Shown piece by piece: positions 1-8,189 of a DNA stretch of 64,000 bases. The notes beneath the pieces are model-generated. The model saw only the letters and a program-made list of their open reading frames with translations. It made no database searches and was not told the DNA's origin. The stretch's first letter is position 1; every line of letters starts with the position of its first letter. Origin of the DNA: a bacterium (GTDB lineage Bacteria > Actinomycetota > Acidimicrobiia > Spongiisociales > Spongiisociaceae); contig JAPPHZ010000045.1 in the NCBI GenBank assembly GCA_028820935.1, forward strand, positions 62,001 to 126,000, read 5' to 3'. Made by a program: the position numbers and the translations under genes.

Positions 1-87
1 CCCCTCCAGTGCTGGCGCGACACCCCCGCCAACGTCATCCGCCATGTCGGAAAGCGCTACTGGACCAACCGCCGCAACCCGCAGTAA
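1..87 (+). CDS. C-terminal fragment of an unidentified protein
   Basis: An open frame enters from the left edge and ends at TAA (85-87), giving 28 residues rich in Arg and aromatic residues and ending NRRNPQ. It faces guaA, with a 31-bp gap between the two convergent stops. I do not recognise the family, and 28 residues are too few to assign one. It is listed because a gene on the plus strand would have to end near here and codon use is GC-rich like its neighbours. A chance open frame is possible. Confidence 0.35.
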   Translation, partial: PLQCWRDTPANVIRHVGKRYWTNRRNPQ

Positions 88-118
88 CACGGTGTTAAGG
101 CTCTGCCGGTAGGCCGGG

Positions 119-1681
119 CTACTCCCACTCGATGGTGGCGGGTGGCTTGGAGGAAATGTCGTAGGCCACCCGGTTGATTCCCGGAACCTCGTTCATCACC
201 CGGCGGGAGATCCGCTCGAGGACCGGATACGGGATCCGGGCGAAGTCCGCCGTCATGGCATCCTCGGAGGTGACCGCTCGCACCACGAGGGCGTGGGCGT
301 AGGTCCGCCCATCGCCCTGCACCCCCACTGTCCTGACGTCGGGCAGCACCGCGAACGACTGCCATATCTCCCGGTAGAGCCCGGCGCGGTGGATCTCCGC
401 GGTGACGATGGCGTCGGCCGCCCGGAGGAGTTCCAGCCGTTCCCGGGTGATTCCTCCGATCACGCGTACCGCCAGGCCGGGACCGGGGAAGGGCTGGCGC
501 CAGACGATCTCCTCGGGAAGCCCCAACTCCTCCCCCACCGCCCGGACCTCGTCCTTGAATAGATCTCGAAGCGGCTCGATGAGCTCGAAATCGAGGTTGT
601 CGGGGAGCCCGCCCACGTTGTGGTGGGTCTTGATGGTGGCGGCGGAGGCGCCGCCGGACTCGATGACATCCGGATAGAGGGTGCCCTGGACCAGGAACCG
701 AGCATCAGGGATGCCCGCGGTGGCCTCCTCGAAGGTGCGGATGAAGAGCTCACCGATGATCCGGCGCTTACGCTCGGGATCGGCCACTCCTGCCAGCGCG
801 TCCAGGAACCGATCGGCGGCGTCGACCCGTACCAGGTCGACCTCGAAGTTCCGGCGGAAGGTCTCATCGACCTGCTCGGCCTCGCCGGCGCGCAGCAGCC
901 CATGATCCACGAACACGCAGGTGAGGCGGTCCCCGACCGCCCGATGGACCAGGGCGGCGGCCACCGCCGAGTCCACCCCGCCGGAGAGGCCGCACACGAC
1001 CCTGGCGTCTCCCACCCTGGCCCGGATGGCGCTGACCTGCTCGGTGATGATCGACCCGCCGGTCCAATCCTGCGCTGCCCCGCACGCGTCCCTCACGAAC
1101 CGCTCCATCACTTCGAACCCGTGGTCTGTGTGGACCACCTCGGGGTGGAACTGGACGCCGTAGTAACCGCGCTCCGGCTGCTCCATGGCCGCCACCGGCG
1201 AGCCCGGCGTAGTGGCTACGCCGGCAAACCCCTGCGGCGGTTCCGTGACGGCATCCATGTGGCTCATCCAGACATCCTGGCGCGCCGGGGTTCCGGCCAG
1301 CAGCAGCGAGTCGCCGGTCACGTCGAGCGAGGTACGTCCGTACTCGGCCTCGCCGGTGCGCTCCACCGTGCCGCCAAGCAGGTGCGCCAGCAGCTGGTGG
1401 CCGTAGCAGATGCCGAGCACGGGGACACCCATCTCCAGGAGGCCGGGGTCGATCAGGTAGGCGTCATCGGAGTAGACGGACAGCGGGCCGCCGGACAGCA
1501 CGAGACCGAGCGGGTGGTGGCGCCGGACCTCCTCAACGCTGATATCGCGGGACACGATCAGGGAGAAGACCCCGGCCTGGCGGATCCTGCGGGCGATCAG
1601 TTGGGCGTACTGGGCGCCCAGATCGACCACCAGCACCGGACGATGGCAGGCATCCCCGCCGGTAGGCGGAACAGGATTCAA
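119..1681 (-). CDS. guaA: GMP synthase (glutamine-hydrolysing)
   Basis: Converts XMP to GMP with ATP and glutamine-derived ammonia, a cytoplasmic step of purine synthesis. The 520-residue protein has the whole two-domain layout. The class I glutamine amidotransferase has nucleophile Cys92 in GICYGHQLL and the His179/Glu181 pair in GVQFHPEVV. The ATP pyrophosphatase P-loop LSGGVDS lies near residue 231. The dimerisation domain ends with KPPATIEWE, as is usual for the family. The start is a TTG inside a TTGA overlap with the stop of guaB3 upstream. It lies about 15 residues before [10 protein letters not shown], where GuaA proteins normally begin, so translation is probably coupled. Function is secure from motifs and length. 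Confidence 0.97.
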   Translation of the reverse strand: MNPVPPTGGDACHRPVLVVDLGAQYAQLIARRIRQAGVFSLIVSRDISVEEVRRHHPLGLVLSGGPLSVYSDDAYLIDPGLLEMGVPVLGICYGHQLLAHLLGGTVERTGEAEYGRTSLDVTGDSLLLAGTPARQDVWMSHMDAVTEPPQGFAGVATTPGSPVAAMEQPERGYYGVQFHPEVVHTDHGFEVMERFVRDACGAAQDWTGGSIITEQVSAIRARVGDARVVCGLSGGVDSAVAAALVHRAVGDRLTCVFVDHGLLRAGEAEQVDETFRRNFEVDLVRVDAADRFLDALAGVADPERKRRIIGELFIRTFEEATAGIPDARFLVQGTLYPDVIESGGASAATIKTHHNVGGLPDNLDFELIEPLRDLFKDEVRAVGEELGLPEEIVWRQPFPGPGLAVRVIGGITRERLELLRAADAIVTAEIHRAGLYREIWQSFAVLPDVRTVGVQGDGRTYAHALVVRAVTSEDAMTADFARIPYPVLERISRRVMNEVPGINRVAYDISSKPPATIEWE

Positions 1682-2838
1682 GAACCCATCCCGACTCGCT
1701 GGCTCCGCTGCAGGGCCTTCCCCTCGGTCCGGACCGACGGCGCCACCACCAACTCCGCCTTGTGGAACTCCTTGAGGTCGGCATATCCCGTGCTTGCCAT
1801 GGCCAGCCGCAGCGCCCCGAACAGGTTCTGGCGGCCGTCGTTCTCGCGGGCCGGACCCACCAGGATCTGCTCCAGGGTGCCCAGTTGCCCGGTCATCACC
1901 CTCGTGCCCCTTGGAACCGACGGATGGAAGGTGGCCATTCCCCAGTGGGCGCCTCGACCCGGCGCCTCGATCGCCGAGGCCAGCGGCGAGCCGATCATCA
2001 CCGCGTCCGCCCCGCAGGCGATCGCCTTGGCGATGTCACCACCGGTGCTCATACCGCCGTCCGCTATCACGTGGACATACCGCCCGGCCTCGGCCAGGTA
2101 CCGGATCCGGGCGCCGGCGGCGTCGGCGATGGCGGTGGCTTGCGGCACCCCCATCCCCAGCACCCGGCGGGTGGTACACGCCGCGCCGGGACCCACCCCG
2201 ACCAGGATTCCTGCGGCGCCGGTGCGCATCAGGTGGATCGCTCCGGCGTAGGAAGCGCACCCACCCACGATCACGGGGAGGTCCAGGCCGGCGATGAAGG
2301 ATGAAAGGTCGAGGGGATCGTCGCGGCTGGAGACGTGCTCGGCCGATACCACAGTGCCCTGGATCACCAGGACGTCGAGCCCGGCCTCCACCACCCCGTC
2401 GATGTAACGCTCCACGCTCTGTGGGGTCAGCGATGCGGCGGCCACCACCCCCGCCGACTTGATGTCGGAGATGCGCTCTCGCATGAGGTCAGGGTCGATG
2501 GGCGCCTGGTACAACTCCTGGAGGCGGGCGGTGGCGTGGTCTGCGGGTAGCTCCGCCACCTCCTCGAACACCGGTTCGGGATCCTGGTAGCGGGCCCACA
2601 AGCCCTCGAGGTTCAGCACACCCAGACCTCCGAGCCGGCCGATGGCCACCGCGGTCGATGGGGACACGGCCGAGTCCATGGCCGACCCGAGCATCGGCAG
2701 CCCGAACCGGTAGCCGTCCAACTCCCAGGTGAGGTTGACGTCGTCGGGATCACGGGTGCGGCGGCTGGGGACTATGGATATGTCGTCGAAGCCGAAACCG
2801 CGCCGACCCGCCTTACCCAAGCCTATCGAAATATCCAC
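1678..2838 (-). CDS. guaB3: GuaB3-family IMP dehydrogenase-like protein
   Basis: A 386-residue TIM-barrel protein of the IMP dehydrogenase/GMP reductase superfamily. It matches the actinobacterial GuaB3 subgroup: about 380 residues, no CBS-domain insertion, and an opening like [15 protein letters not shown]. The catalytic loop is visible as GPGAACTTR, with Cys221. Phosphate-binding glycine motifs follow ([12 protein letters not shown], then a second Gly-rich loop). It is the first gene of a two-gene unit with guaA and overlaps it by 4 bases, so a guanine-nucleotide role is very likely. Whether this subgroup works as IMP dehydrogenase or GMP reductase cannot be read from the sequence. Confidence 0.92.
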   Translation of the reverse strand: MDISIGLGKAGRRGFGFDDISIVPSRRTRDPDDVNLTWELDGYRFGLPMLGSAMDSAVSPSTAVAIGRLGGLGVLNLEGLWARYQDPEPVFEEVAELPADHATARLQELYQAPIDPDLMRERISDIKSAGVVAAASLTPQSVERYIDGVVEAGLDVLVIQGTVVSAEHVSSRDDPLDLSSFIAGLDLPVIVGGCASYAGAIHLMRTGAAGILVGVGPGAACTTRRVLGMGVPQATAIADAAGARIRYLAEAGRYVHVIADGGMSTGGDIAKAIACGADAVMIGSPLASAIEAPGRGAHWGMATFHPSVPRGTRVMTGQLGTLEQILVGPARENDGRQNLFGALRLAMASTGYADLKEFHKAELVVAPSVRTEGKALQRSQRVGMGS

Positions 2839-2912
2839 CTGTCAACCTTCCGAGTGCGCTCCAAGAAAATACCAGACCCTCCACCGGCGCCCGGCACTAG
2901 CCTGGCGGGTCA

Positions 2913-3641
2913 GTGCTGGAAGCTCGCTGGCGTTGGCACGACGCCCTTACGGTCCTGGGAGCAGGAGTCCTTGGGGCGGTGGTCGCAGGACTGCTCGCCG
3001 GCGCACTCGGCGCGGATACCGCCGACCCGCACTTCTACTTCTGGGTCCTGATTCCCCTCCAGAACCTAGGCCACATCGGCGCGCTCGCCCTGATCGGAAG
3101 GGTTCGAGGGTTCCCGGACCTGGCCAACGCTCTGTCGTTCGAGGTCGAGCCGCACCACGCCCGTTGGGTAGTGGCCGGCGCGGCCATGTCGATAGTGCTC
3201 GCCTGGCTCGCGGCCGGTCTGCGTTTCCTTTTGGGCGTCGAGGACGCGACCCCCCAGGGGATCGTGGAAGCGGTCACCGAGACCCGCGGAACCGGCACGA
3301 TGGCGGCGGTGGTGGTGAGCGTGGCGGTGCTGGGACCGGTCGTGGAGGAGATGATCCACCGCGGGCTGGTCTTCCGCATGCTCGGGGGAGACAACCGCAA
3401 GCCGGTCACGGCCGTGATCGTCACCTCTGTCCTGTTCAGCGCCATCCATCTGGTGGATCCGTCGCTGTACAGCGCGGCCGGCGCCGTCACCCTCGTGGTC
3501 CTCTTCGCGTTCGGGTTGTTCCTGGGAACGCTCCGGGCACGAACCGGTACCCTCGGACCCCCCATCTTCGCCCACAGCGGCTTCAACCTGACGACGCTGG
3601 TCGTGCTGTACTTCTTCCCGACCCCCTTGTCTAGTCTCTAG
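2913..3641 (+). CDS. CPBP-family intramembrane metalloprotease
   Basis: A 242-residue polytopic membrane protein of the CPBP (CaaX protease and bacteriocin-processing, Abi) family. The three family signatures are present: EEMIHR near 145-150 (glutamates and arginine), a histidine in FSAIHL near 179, and a late FAHSGFN motif. Hydrophobic segments lie near residues 12-34, 42-62, 84-103, 129-145, 162-180 and 190-210. The start is GTG (2913). No substrate can be inferred. Its last codons (SSL and stop) are written by the first CTAG heptads of the repeat that follows. Confidence 0.85.
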   Translation: MLEARWRWHDALTVLGAGVLGAVVAGLLAGALGADTADPHFYFWVLIPLQNLGHIGALALIGRVRGFPDLANALSFEVEPHHARWVVAGAAMSIVLAWLAAGLRFLLGVEDATPQGIVEAVTETRGTGTMAAVVVSVAVLGPVVEEMIHRGLVFRMLGGDNRKPVTAVIVTSVLFSAIHLVDPSLYSAAGAVTLVVLFAFGLFLGTLRARTGTLGPPIFAHSGFNLTTLVVLYFFPTPLSSL

Positions 3642-3714
3642 TTGTTAGTTTATAGTTTCTAGTTGATCGCTATCAATCAATTCTAGCGACTAGCGACTAG
3701 CGACTAGCGACTAG
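3631..3714. repeat. CTAG heptad arrays at a convergent gene junction
   Basis: The left array (3631-3665) reads CTAGTCT, CTAGTTG, TTAGTTT, ATAGTTT, CTAGTTG. After a 17-base AT-rich spacer, the right array (3683-3714) has four perfect CTAGCGA copies plus CTAG. Left heptads written CTAGTTG can pair with right heptads apart from one position per unit, so the whole could fold as a long imperfect hairpin. The arrays contain the stop codon of the CPBP gene (3639-3641) and that of trpS (3704-3706). They may act as a bidirectional terminator. Confidence 0.8.
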
Positions 3715-4687
3715 ATATTCCGATCAGGCGGCGCACGCCGATCATGGTCTCCTCGGCCCTGGTTCGGGCCTCTTCCGCGCCCTCTGACATGATCCGCTCC
3801 ACATCGTGGTCGTCCAGGTCGAGATAGGCTCGGCGCACCGGCGACAGCCCCGAGATCACCGCCTCGGCAACGGTTTGCTTGAACCGTCCGTAGCCGGCGG
3901 AGCGGTGCTCCTCCGCCAGTTGGCGGACGCTGCGGCCCGTGAACGCGGACAGGATGTCCAGCAGGTTGCTGATCCCCGGCTTGCGCTCCACGTCGTAGGC
4001 GACCAGGTTGCCGGAGTCGGTGACCGCCCGCCGGACCTTGGTGACGATGGTGTCGGCGTCGTCGGTCACGATTATCCGCGAGCCCGGATCCGGATCGGAC
4101 TTGGCCATCTTGGATGTGGGGTCCTTCAGCGACATCACCCGTGCTCCCACCGGGGGGGTTATCTGTTCGGGAACCGGGAAGAAGTCGCCGTATCGGGAAT
4201 TGAACCGATCAACGAGATCCCGGGTGAACTCGAGATGCTGGGTCTGGTCGTTGCCGACCGGCACGGCATGCACGCGGTGGACCAGGATGTCGGCTGCCAT
4301 CAGGACCGGATAGGAGAACAGACCCAGGTTCTGCCCGCCCTTGTCCTCCTTCTCCTTGTACTGGGTCATCCGGCCCAGGTGGCCCATCGAGGCGAAGGTT
4401 CCCATGATCCAGGACAACTCGGCGTGCTGCGGAACCTGGCTCTGGTAATACACCAGGGAGCGGCCGGGGTCGATCCCCGCCGCCAGCAGGATCTTGGCGG
4501 TCCGCAGCCGGGCCCGCGCCAGTTCGGCCGGGTCTTGAGGGAGGGTCAGGGCATGGAGATCGACAACGCAGTAGACCGTGGCGTACTCGTCCTGCATGGC
4601 CACCCAGTTGCGGAGCGCTCCCATGTAGTTGCCGATGTGGATGTCACCGCTGGGCTGGATCCCCGAAAACACCCTTTTCGTGGTCAC
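3704..4687 (-). CDS. trpS: tryptophanyl-tRNA synthetase
   Basis: Class I aminoacyl-tRNA synthetase that charges tRNA-Trp. It has 327 residues, the normal bacterial length. The HIGH-type motif is in PSGDIHIGN (residues 12-20) and the KMSKS motif is KMAKS in the last third. The TrpRS-typical strings GIQPSGDIHIGNY and LMAADILVHR support the specificity. The start is the ATG at 4687, with a purine-rich stretch upstream. The C-terminal residues SSR and the stop are encoded by the right CTAG heptad array, so the repeat has extended into, or grown from, the end of the gene. Confidence 0.96.
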   Translation of the reverse strand: MTTKRVFSGIQPSGDIHIGNYMGALRNWVAMQDEYATVYCVVDLHALTLPQDPAELARARLRTAKILLAAGIDPGRSLVYYQSQVPQHAELSWIMGTFASMGHLGRMTQYKEKEDKGGQNLGLFSYPVLMAADILVHRVHAVPVGNDQTQHLEFTRDLVDRFNSRYGDFFPVPEQITPPVGARVMSLKDPTSKMAKSDPDPGSRIIVTDDADTIVTKVRRAVTDSGNLVAYDVERKPGISNLLDILSAFTGRSVRQLAEEHRSAGYGRFKQTVAEAVISGLSPVRRAYLDLDDHDVERIMSEGAEEARTRAEETMIGVRRLIGISSR

Positions 4688-4792
4688 CTCATCACCTCCG
4701 CTCAGTCATCCAGAGGTTACGCGGACCGGCCGATGACCGCTAAATGGTCCGCGTCGCGGTCTAGCGATCAACCGGCGGTCCCGGAATGGGTG

Positions 4793-4821
4793 TTGACATA
4801 CCGGATCGGATCAGCGACACT
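4793..4821 (+). promoter_or_regulatory. candidate promoter of the cimA leader transcript
   Basis: A perfect TTGACA (4793-4798) is followed after 17 bases by GACACT (4816-4821), a weak -10 element. The expected transcription start falls at about 4828-4831, at or just before the leader-peptide ATG (4831), so the leader peptide could be translated from a leaderless or nearly leaderless RNA, as is common in actinobacteria. The -10 assignment is tentative. Confidence 0.5.
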
Positions 4822-4830
4822 CGGGGCGAG

Positions 4831-4863
4831 ATGAGTATCCACACCGGGATCATTATCGACTAG
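4831..4863 (+). CDS. isoleucine-rich leader peptide (MSIHTGIIID) of the cimA attenuator
   Basis: A 10-codon open frame from ATG to TAG in which four of ten residues are isoleucine, three of them consecutive (ATC ATT ATC). The stop codon abuts a pause hairpin and is followed 28 bases later by a strong intrinsic terminator. The next gene on the strand makes citramalate, the first intermediate of threonine-independent isoleucine synthesis. This matches the architecture of ribosome-mediated amino-acid attenuators. Recognition rests on composition, position and downstream gene. No homolog search was done. Confidence 0.75.
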   Translation: MSIHTGIIID

Positions 4864-4888
4864 GGCATAGGGAAACGACCCTGTGCCC
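4863..4888 (+). promoter_or_regulatory. pause/anti-antiterminator-type hairpin of the leader
   Basis: GGGCATAGGG (4863-4872) pairs with CCCTGTGCCC (4879-4888) around the loop AAACGA, with one G-U wobble in ten pairs. Its 5' arm starts on the last base of the leader-peptide stop. The same 5' arm can alternatively pair with CCCTGCGCTC (4893-4902) with one mismatch, which would disrupt the terminator. Confidence 0.6.
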
Positions 4889-4890
4889 GC

Positions 4891-4922
4891 AACCCTGCGC
4901 TCCGGCGCAGGGTTCTTTATTT
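4891..4922 (+). terminator. intrinsic terminator (attenuator) upstream of cimA
   Basis: A perfect 10-bp stem AACCCTGCGC / GCGCAGGGTT with a four-base TCCG loop (4891-4914) is followed by CTTTATTT. This is a textbook Rho-independent terminator. It sits between a promoter and the structural gene rather than after a gene, which is why it is read as an attenuator. Confidence 0.85.
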
Positions 4923-4951
4923 GGCAAGAACGTTCCGCCGGCCGTTACGAG

Positions 4952-5052
4952 GGAGGGTACTGAAAAATGTCCGGTTGGTCGAGAGTCGGCCTATGAAGCC
5001 CCAGGTCAAGGGATCGCAGGCCAACCTATCCCCGTCCTTTTCAGCACCCTCC
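4952..5052 (+). promoter_or_regulatory. long-range inverted repeat between attenuator and cimA
   Basis: GGAGGGTACTGAAAA (4952-4966) is complementary at 14 of 15 positions to TTTTCAGCACCCTCC (5038-5052), 71 bases away and ending 13 bases before the cimA ATG. The left arm contains a Shine-Dalgarno-like GGGAGGG that precedes a nine-codon open frame (4967-4996). Pairing could hide that site or present the cimA start. Role unknown. The 4688-5056 gap otherwise holds only the trpS upstream region. Confidence 0.5.
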
Positions 5053-5065
5053 TAGGGTGGCTCGC

Positions 5066-6667
5066 ATGGCACATCCCCGACTCGAAATCTACGACACGAC
5101 CCTGCGCGACGGGGCGCAGCAGGAGGGCATCTCGCTGACCGTCTCCGACAAGTTGCGGATCGCCGCCTTGCTGGACGACCTCGGCGTCGGCTACATCGAG
5201 GGCGGATGGCCCGGGGCCAACCCGAAGGACAGCGAGTTCTTCAAGCGGGCACGTTCCGAACTCAACCTCCGCACCGCGTCGTTGACTGCGTTCGGCGCCA
5301 CGCGCCGGCCCCGCCGCTCTGTCGAGGGCGATCCGCAGATGCTCAACCTGCTCGAAGCGGAGACGGACGTGGTCTGCATCGTCGGGAAGGCGTGGGACTA
5401 CCACGTCCGGGAAGCCCTCCTGACGGACCTCGACGACGGCGTCGCCATGGTGGCGGAGTCGGTGGCCTACCTGAGACGCCACGGCCGGCGCGTCTTCTTC
5501 GACGCGGAGCACTTCTTCGACGGCTACCGGTCGAACCCGGACTTCTCCATCAGAGTGCTCCGCGCCGCACTCGAGGAGGGCGCCGAGCGTCTGGTCCTGT
5601 GCGATACCAACGGTGGGCGCCTGCTGCCGGACATCGCCGGCGCCATCGACCACGTCCAGGAGGCCCTTCCGGACGCCGAACTGGGCGTGCATTTCCACAA
5701 CGACGCCGGCTGTGCGGTGGCCTCGTCGCTGACGGCCGTCGAGATGGGCATCCGCCAGGTGCAGGGGTGCATCAACGGCTACGGAGAGCGCACGGGTAAC
5801 GCCGACCTCTCCACCATCCTCCCCGACCTCGTGCTCAAGATGGGAGTCCCGGTACTCGAACCGGGCCGACTCAAGATCCTGTCGCCCATCGCCCACCACA
5901 TCGCCGAGATCGTGAACGTCAGCCTCGAACCCCAAAGCCCGTTCGTCGGCGCGTCGGCCTTCACCCACAAGGCCGGCCTGCACACCTCGGCGCTGGCCCG
6001 GCGTCCCGACGCCTACGAGCACCAGGACCCGGCTCAGGTAGGCAACCGGACCCGCACCGTGGTCTCGGAACTGTCGGGACGCTCGACCATCCTCGCCAAG
6101 GCCCGGGACCTTGGTATCGCGCTCACCAGCGGCCAGGCCGCCGATGTGCTGGACGAGATCAAGCACATGGAGAACCGCGGCTATCACTTCGAGGCCGCCG
6201 ACGGATCGTTCGAGCTGATGCTGAGGCAGGCCGGCGGCTGGTCGCACGACTTCTTCGAGTTGGAGTCGTTCCGGGTCTCGACCGAGCATCGGTCCGATGC
6301 GCTGGTCATGGCGGAGGCCACGGTCAAGATCGTCATCCGGGGCGAGCGGGTGATAAGGACCGGCGAAGGCAACGGTCCGGTCAACGCACTCGACCAGGCG
6401 CTGAGGGAAGCGCTCAGGCACCACTATCCCCACCTGGACACGCTGCGCCTCACCAACTACAACGTGCGCGTCCTGGACGCCACCGCCTCGACGGCCGCGG
6501 TGGTGAGGGTCTTCATCGAGATGAGCGATGGCCCGTCGACCTGGGGATCCATCGGGGTGCACGAGAACGTTATCGAAGCCACGTGGGAGGCGATGGCGGA
6601 CGGGATCGTCATCGGCCTGCTCCGGGCCGGAGCGGAACCGATCGGCGCGCTCGCCATGGGATTGTGA
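5066..6667 (+). CDS. cimA: (R)-citramalate synthase
   Basis: Condenses pyruvate and acetyl-CoA to citramalate, a route to 2-oxobutyrate and isoleucine that bypasses threonine. The 533-residue protein starts with the HMGL/DRE-TIM barrel signature YDTTLRDGAQQEGIS, has metal-ligand histidines in GVHFHNDAG, and ends with a LeuA-type allosteric dimer domain. Length and the string EGGWPGANPKD are typical of the CimA subgroup rather than 2-isopropylmalate synthase. I prefer ATG 5066 because GGTGG lies five bases upstream; GTG 5057 is in frame. The upstream leader peptide and terminator suggest isoleucine control. The stop overlaps hisN by 4 bases (GTGA), so the two are probably co-translated. Confidence 0.93.
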   Translation: MAHPRLEIYDTTLRDGAQQEGISLTVSDKLRIAALLDDLGVGYIEGGWPGANPKDSEFFKRARSELNLRTASLTAFGATRRPRRSVEGDPQMLNLLEAETDVVCIVGKAWDYHVREALLTDLDDGVAMVAESVAYLRRHGRRVFFDAEHFFDGYRSNPDFSIRVLRAALEEGAERLVLCDTNGGRLLPDIAGAIDHVQEALPDAELGVHFHNDAGCAVASSLTAVEMGIRQVQGCINGYGERTGNADLSTILPDLVLKMGVPVLEPGRLKILSPIAHHIAEIVNVSLEPQSPFVGASAFTHKAGLHTSALARRPDAYEHQDPAQVGNRTRTVVSELSGRSTILAKARDLGIALTSGQAADVLDEIKHMENRGYHFEAADGSFELMLRQAGGWSHDFFELESFRVSTEHRSDALVMAEATVKIVIRGERVIRTGEGNGPVNALDQALREALRHHYPHLDTLRLTNYNVRVLDATASTAAVVRVFIEMSDGPSTWGSIGVHENVIEATWEAMADGIVIGLLRAGAEPIGALAMGL

Positions 6668-7455
6668 GCAGCGGCGTACCCCCCGTCGACGAGTCGTTGC
6701 TCAGCCAGGCCGTCCACCTGGCCAGGCTGGCCGGACAACTCACCCTGCGTTGGTATGACGGATCCACGGAGGTGATGGTCAAGGGGGACGGAAGCCCGGT
6801 TACGGAGGCGGACCGGGAGGCGGAGCGGCTCCTCCGCACCGAAATCGCCCGGCTATTCCCCGACGACGGCATCGTGGGGGAAGAATTCGCCGACACCGCC
6901 GGGTCGTCAGGACGCACCTGGTTCATCGACCCCATCGACGGCACGCAGTCCTTCATCCGGAGCGTCCCGTTGTTCGCGACACTGCTCGCTCTCGAGGATG
7001 AGCACGGCGTGGCTGTGGGGGTCATAGACCTCCCCGCCCTGGGCGAGACCATGGCGGCCGGCCGGGGCCTCGGCTGTTACCTGAACGAACGCACCGTATC
7101 GGTGCGCCGCCGGTCCGACCTGGAGGGCGCGGCACTATGCACCAGCGGCTTCGACCTGCTTCCCCAGGACATGGCCGAACGCCTCCAGGCCGGGCCGATG
7201 ATGCTGCGGGGATGGGGCGACGCCTACGGTTACAGCCTGGTGGCTTCGGGGCGGGTGGACGTCATGCTCGACCCGATCGTCAACCCGTGGGACGTGGCGC
7301 CGATGGTTGTCATCCTCTCGGAGGCCGGCGGCAGGTTCACAGACCTGTCCGGAGAACCATCGTTCCGGTCCGGAACCGGCCTGGCGACCAACGGGGACAT
7401 CCATGATGCCGTCCTCGACCTCGTCACCGGTCGCTCAGCCGCCGGTCGCGCCTAA
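6664..7455 (+). CDS. hisN: inositol monophosphatase-family phosphatase, probable histidinol-phosphatase
   Basis: A 263-residue Mg-dependent sugar/histidinol phosphate phosphatase. The IMPase signatures are visible: VTEADREAE, the metal site GEEF then DPIDGTQSF, and WDVAP in the C-terminal half. The wording around these motifs (TPVTEAD-like, FIRSVP, ATLLALE) is closest to actinobacterial HisN. The start is GTG 6664 in a GTGA overlap with the cimA stop; open frame exists further upstream but lies inside cimA. Location in an amino-acid biosynthetic unit supports HisN over inositol phosphatase, but substrate is inferred. Confidence 0.8.
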   Translation: MSSGVPPVDESLLSQAVHLARLAGQLTLRWYDGSTEVMVKGDGSPVTEADREAERLLRTEIARLFPDDGIVGEEFADTAGSSGRTWFIDPIDGTQSFIRSVPLFATLLALEDEHGVAVGVIDLPALGETMAAGRGLGCYLNERTVSVRRRSDLEGAALCTSGFDLLPQDMAERLQAGPMMLRGWGDAYGYSLVASGRVDVMLDPIVNPWDVAPMVVILSEAGGRFTDLSGEPSFRSGTGLATNGDIHDAVLDLVTGRSAAGRA

Positions 7456-7468
7456 CCGAGCAGCACCT

Positions 7469-8008
7469 CTACCAGTACGGCTCCAGGCCGATCAGCCGGC
7501 GAACCATGCGAGCCGTCGCTCCCCACAGGGTGTCGCCGTCGAGGTCGAACATGAACACCTGGTGGCCCTTCCACGACTTGCTGCGCCAGCGGGTCTCGTC
7601 AAGGAGGGAACCTACGGTCGGAGTGTGGATCCGATCCACCTCGTTCGGATCGGGTCGCAGGCTGGGCACTCCGGCGAGTCGTCCGACCACGGGCACGACC
7701 AGGAGCGGATAGCTCACGGTGTGGATGGCGGGCAGGTAGCCGAGCACTTCGACCGTGGCCGGCTCGATGCCGACCTCTTCGCGGGCTTCGCGAAGGGCGG
7801 TGTCGAGGGGCCTCTCCCCCGGCTCCGGCTTGCCGCCGGGAAAGGCGACATCCCCACCGTGAGTGGGCATGTGGAGCGGACGACGGATCAGGACCAGCCG
7901 GAGGTCGTCTCCGTCCTCGTACAGGGGGGCCAGTACCGCCGCCTGCCGGGTTCCGTATTCGATCGGCGGCTCGGGTAGCAGGCGGGCGGGACTCCAGGGA
8001 TGGTCCAT
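7469..8008 (-). CDS. Nudix hydrolase, CoA pyrophosphatase type
   Basis: A 179-residue Nudix hydrolase that probably cleaves coenzyme A or related diphosphates. The Nudix box begins GKPEPGE, continues through REAREEVGI, and matches the consensus fully. The preceding HGGDVAFPGG is the extra signature of the CoA-specific (YeaB/NudL) subgroup. I chose the ATG at 8008; the frame stays open to 8191, but a start there would overlap the divergent acetyltransferase start. No strong Shine-Dalgarno is visible. It faces hisN, with 13 bases between the stops. Confidence 0.85.
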   Translation of the reverse strand: MDHPWSPARLLPEPPIEYGTRQAAVLAPLYEDGDDLRLVLIRRPLHMPTHGGDVAFPGGKPEPGERPLDTALREAREEVGIEPATVEVLGYLPAIHTVSYPLLVVPVVGRLAGVPSLRPDPNEVDRIHTPTVGSLLDETRWRSKSWKGHQVFMFDLDGDTLWGATARMVRRLIGLEPYW

Positions 8009-8189
8009 CAGCGAAAGCTCGGAAAATGCCGGGAGCCCCGGGCAAGGGGATGCGAGTAGTAGCCGGGAACCGTCATCGCGGACAGTTTGCCACGGGCGAA
8101 ACCGACCCGAGTTCGCTTCGTGGTACTCCCAGCCATGCTGTGCACCGAATAGCGGTTCGTTGTTCCGGCCGGATAGGCTCGCGATTGCC

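Noticed and set aside
620-2251. Long plus-strand open frame opposite guaA and guaB3
   Set aside because: High-GC third-position bias creates long antisense frames; guaA and guaB3 are certain on the minus strand and the antisense translation has no protein-like motif. The same applies to frames opposite cimA (5006-6562) and the BMP gene (43957-45888).
4831-4922. T-box riboswitch before cimA
   Set aside because: I see no T-box bulge consensus or long Stem I; a short leader peptide with Ile codons explains the region better.
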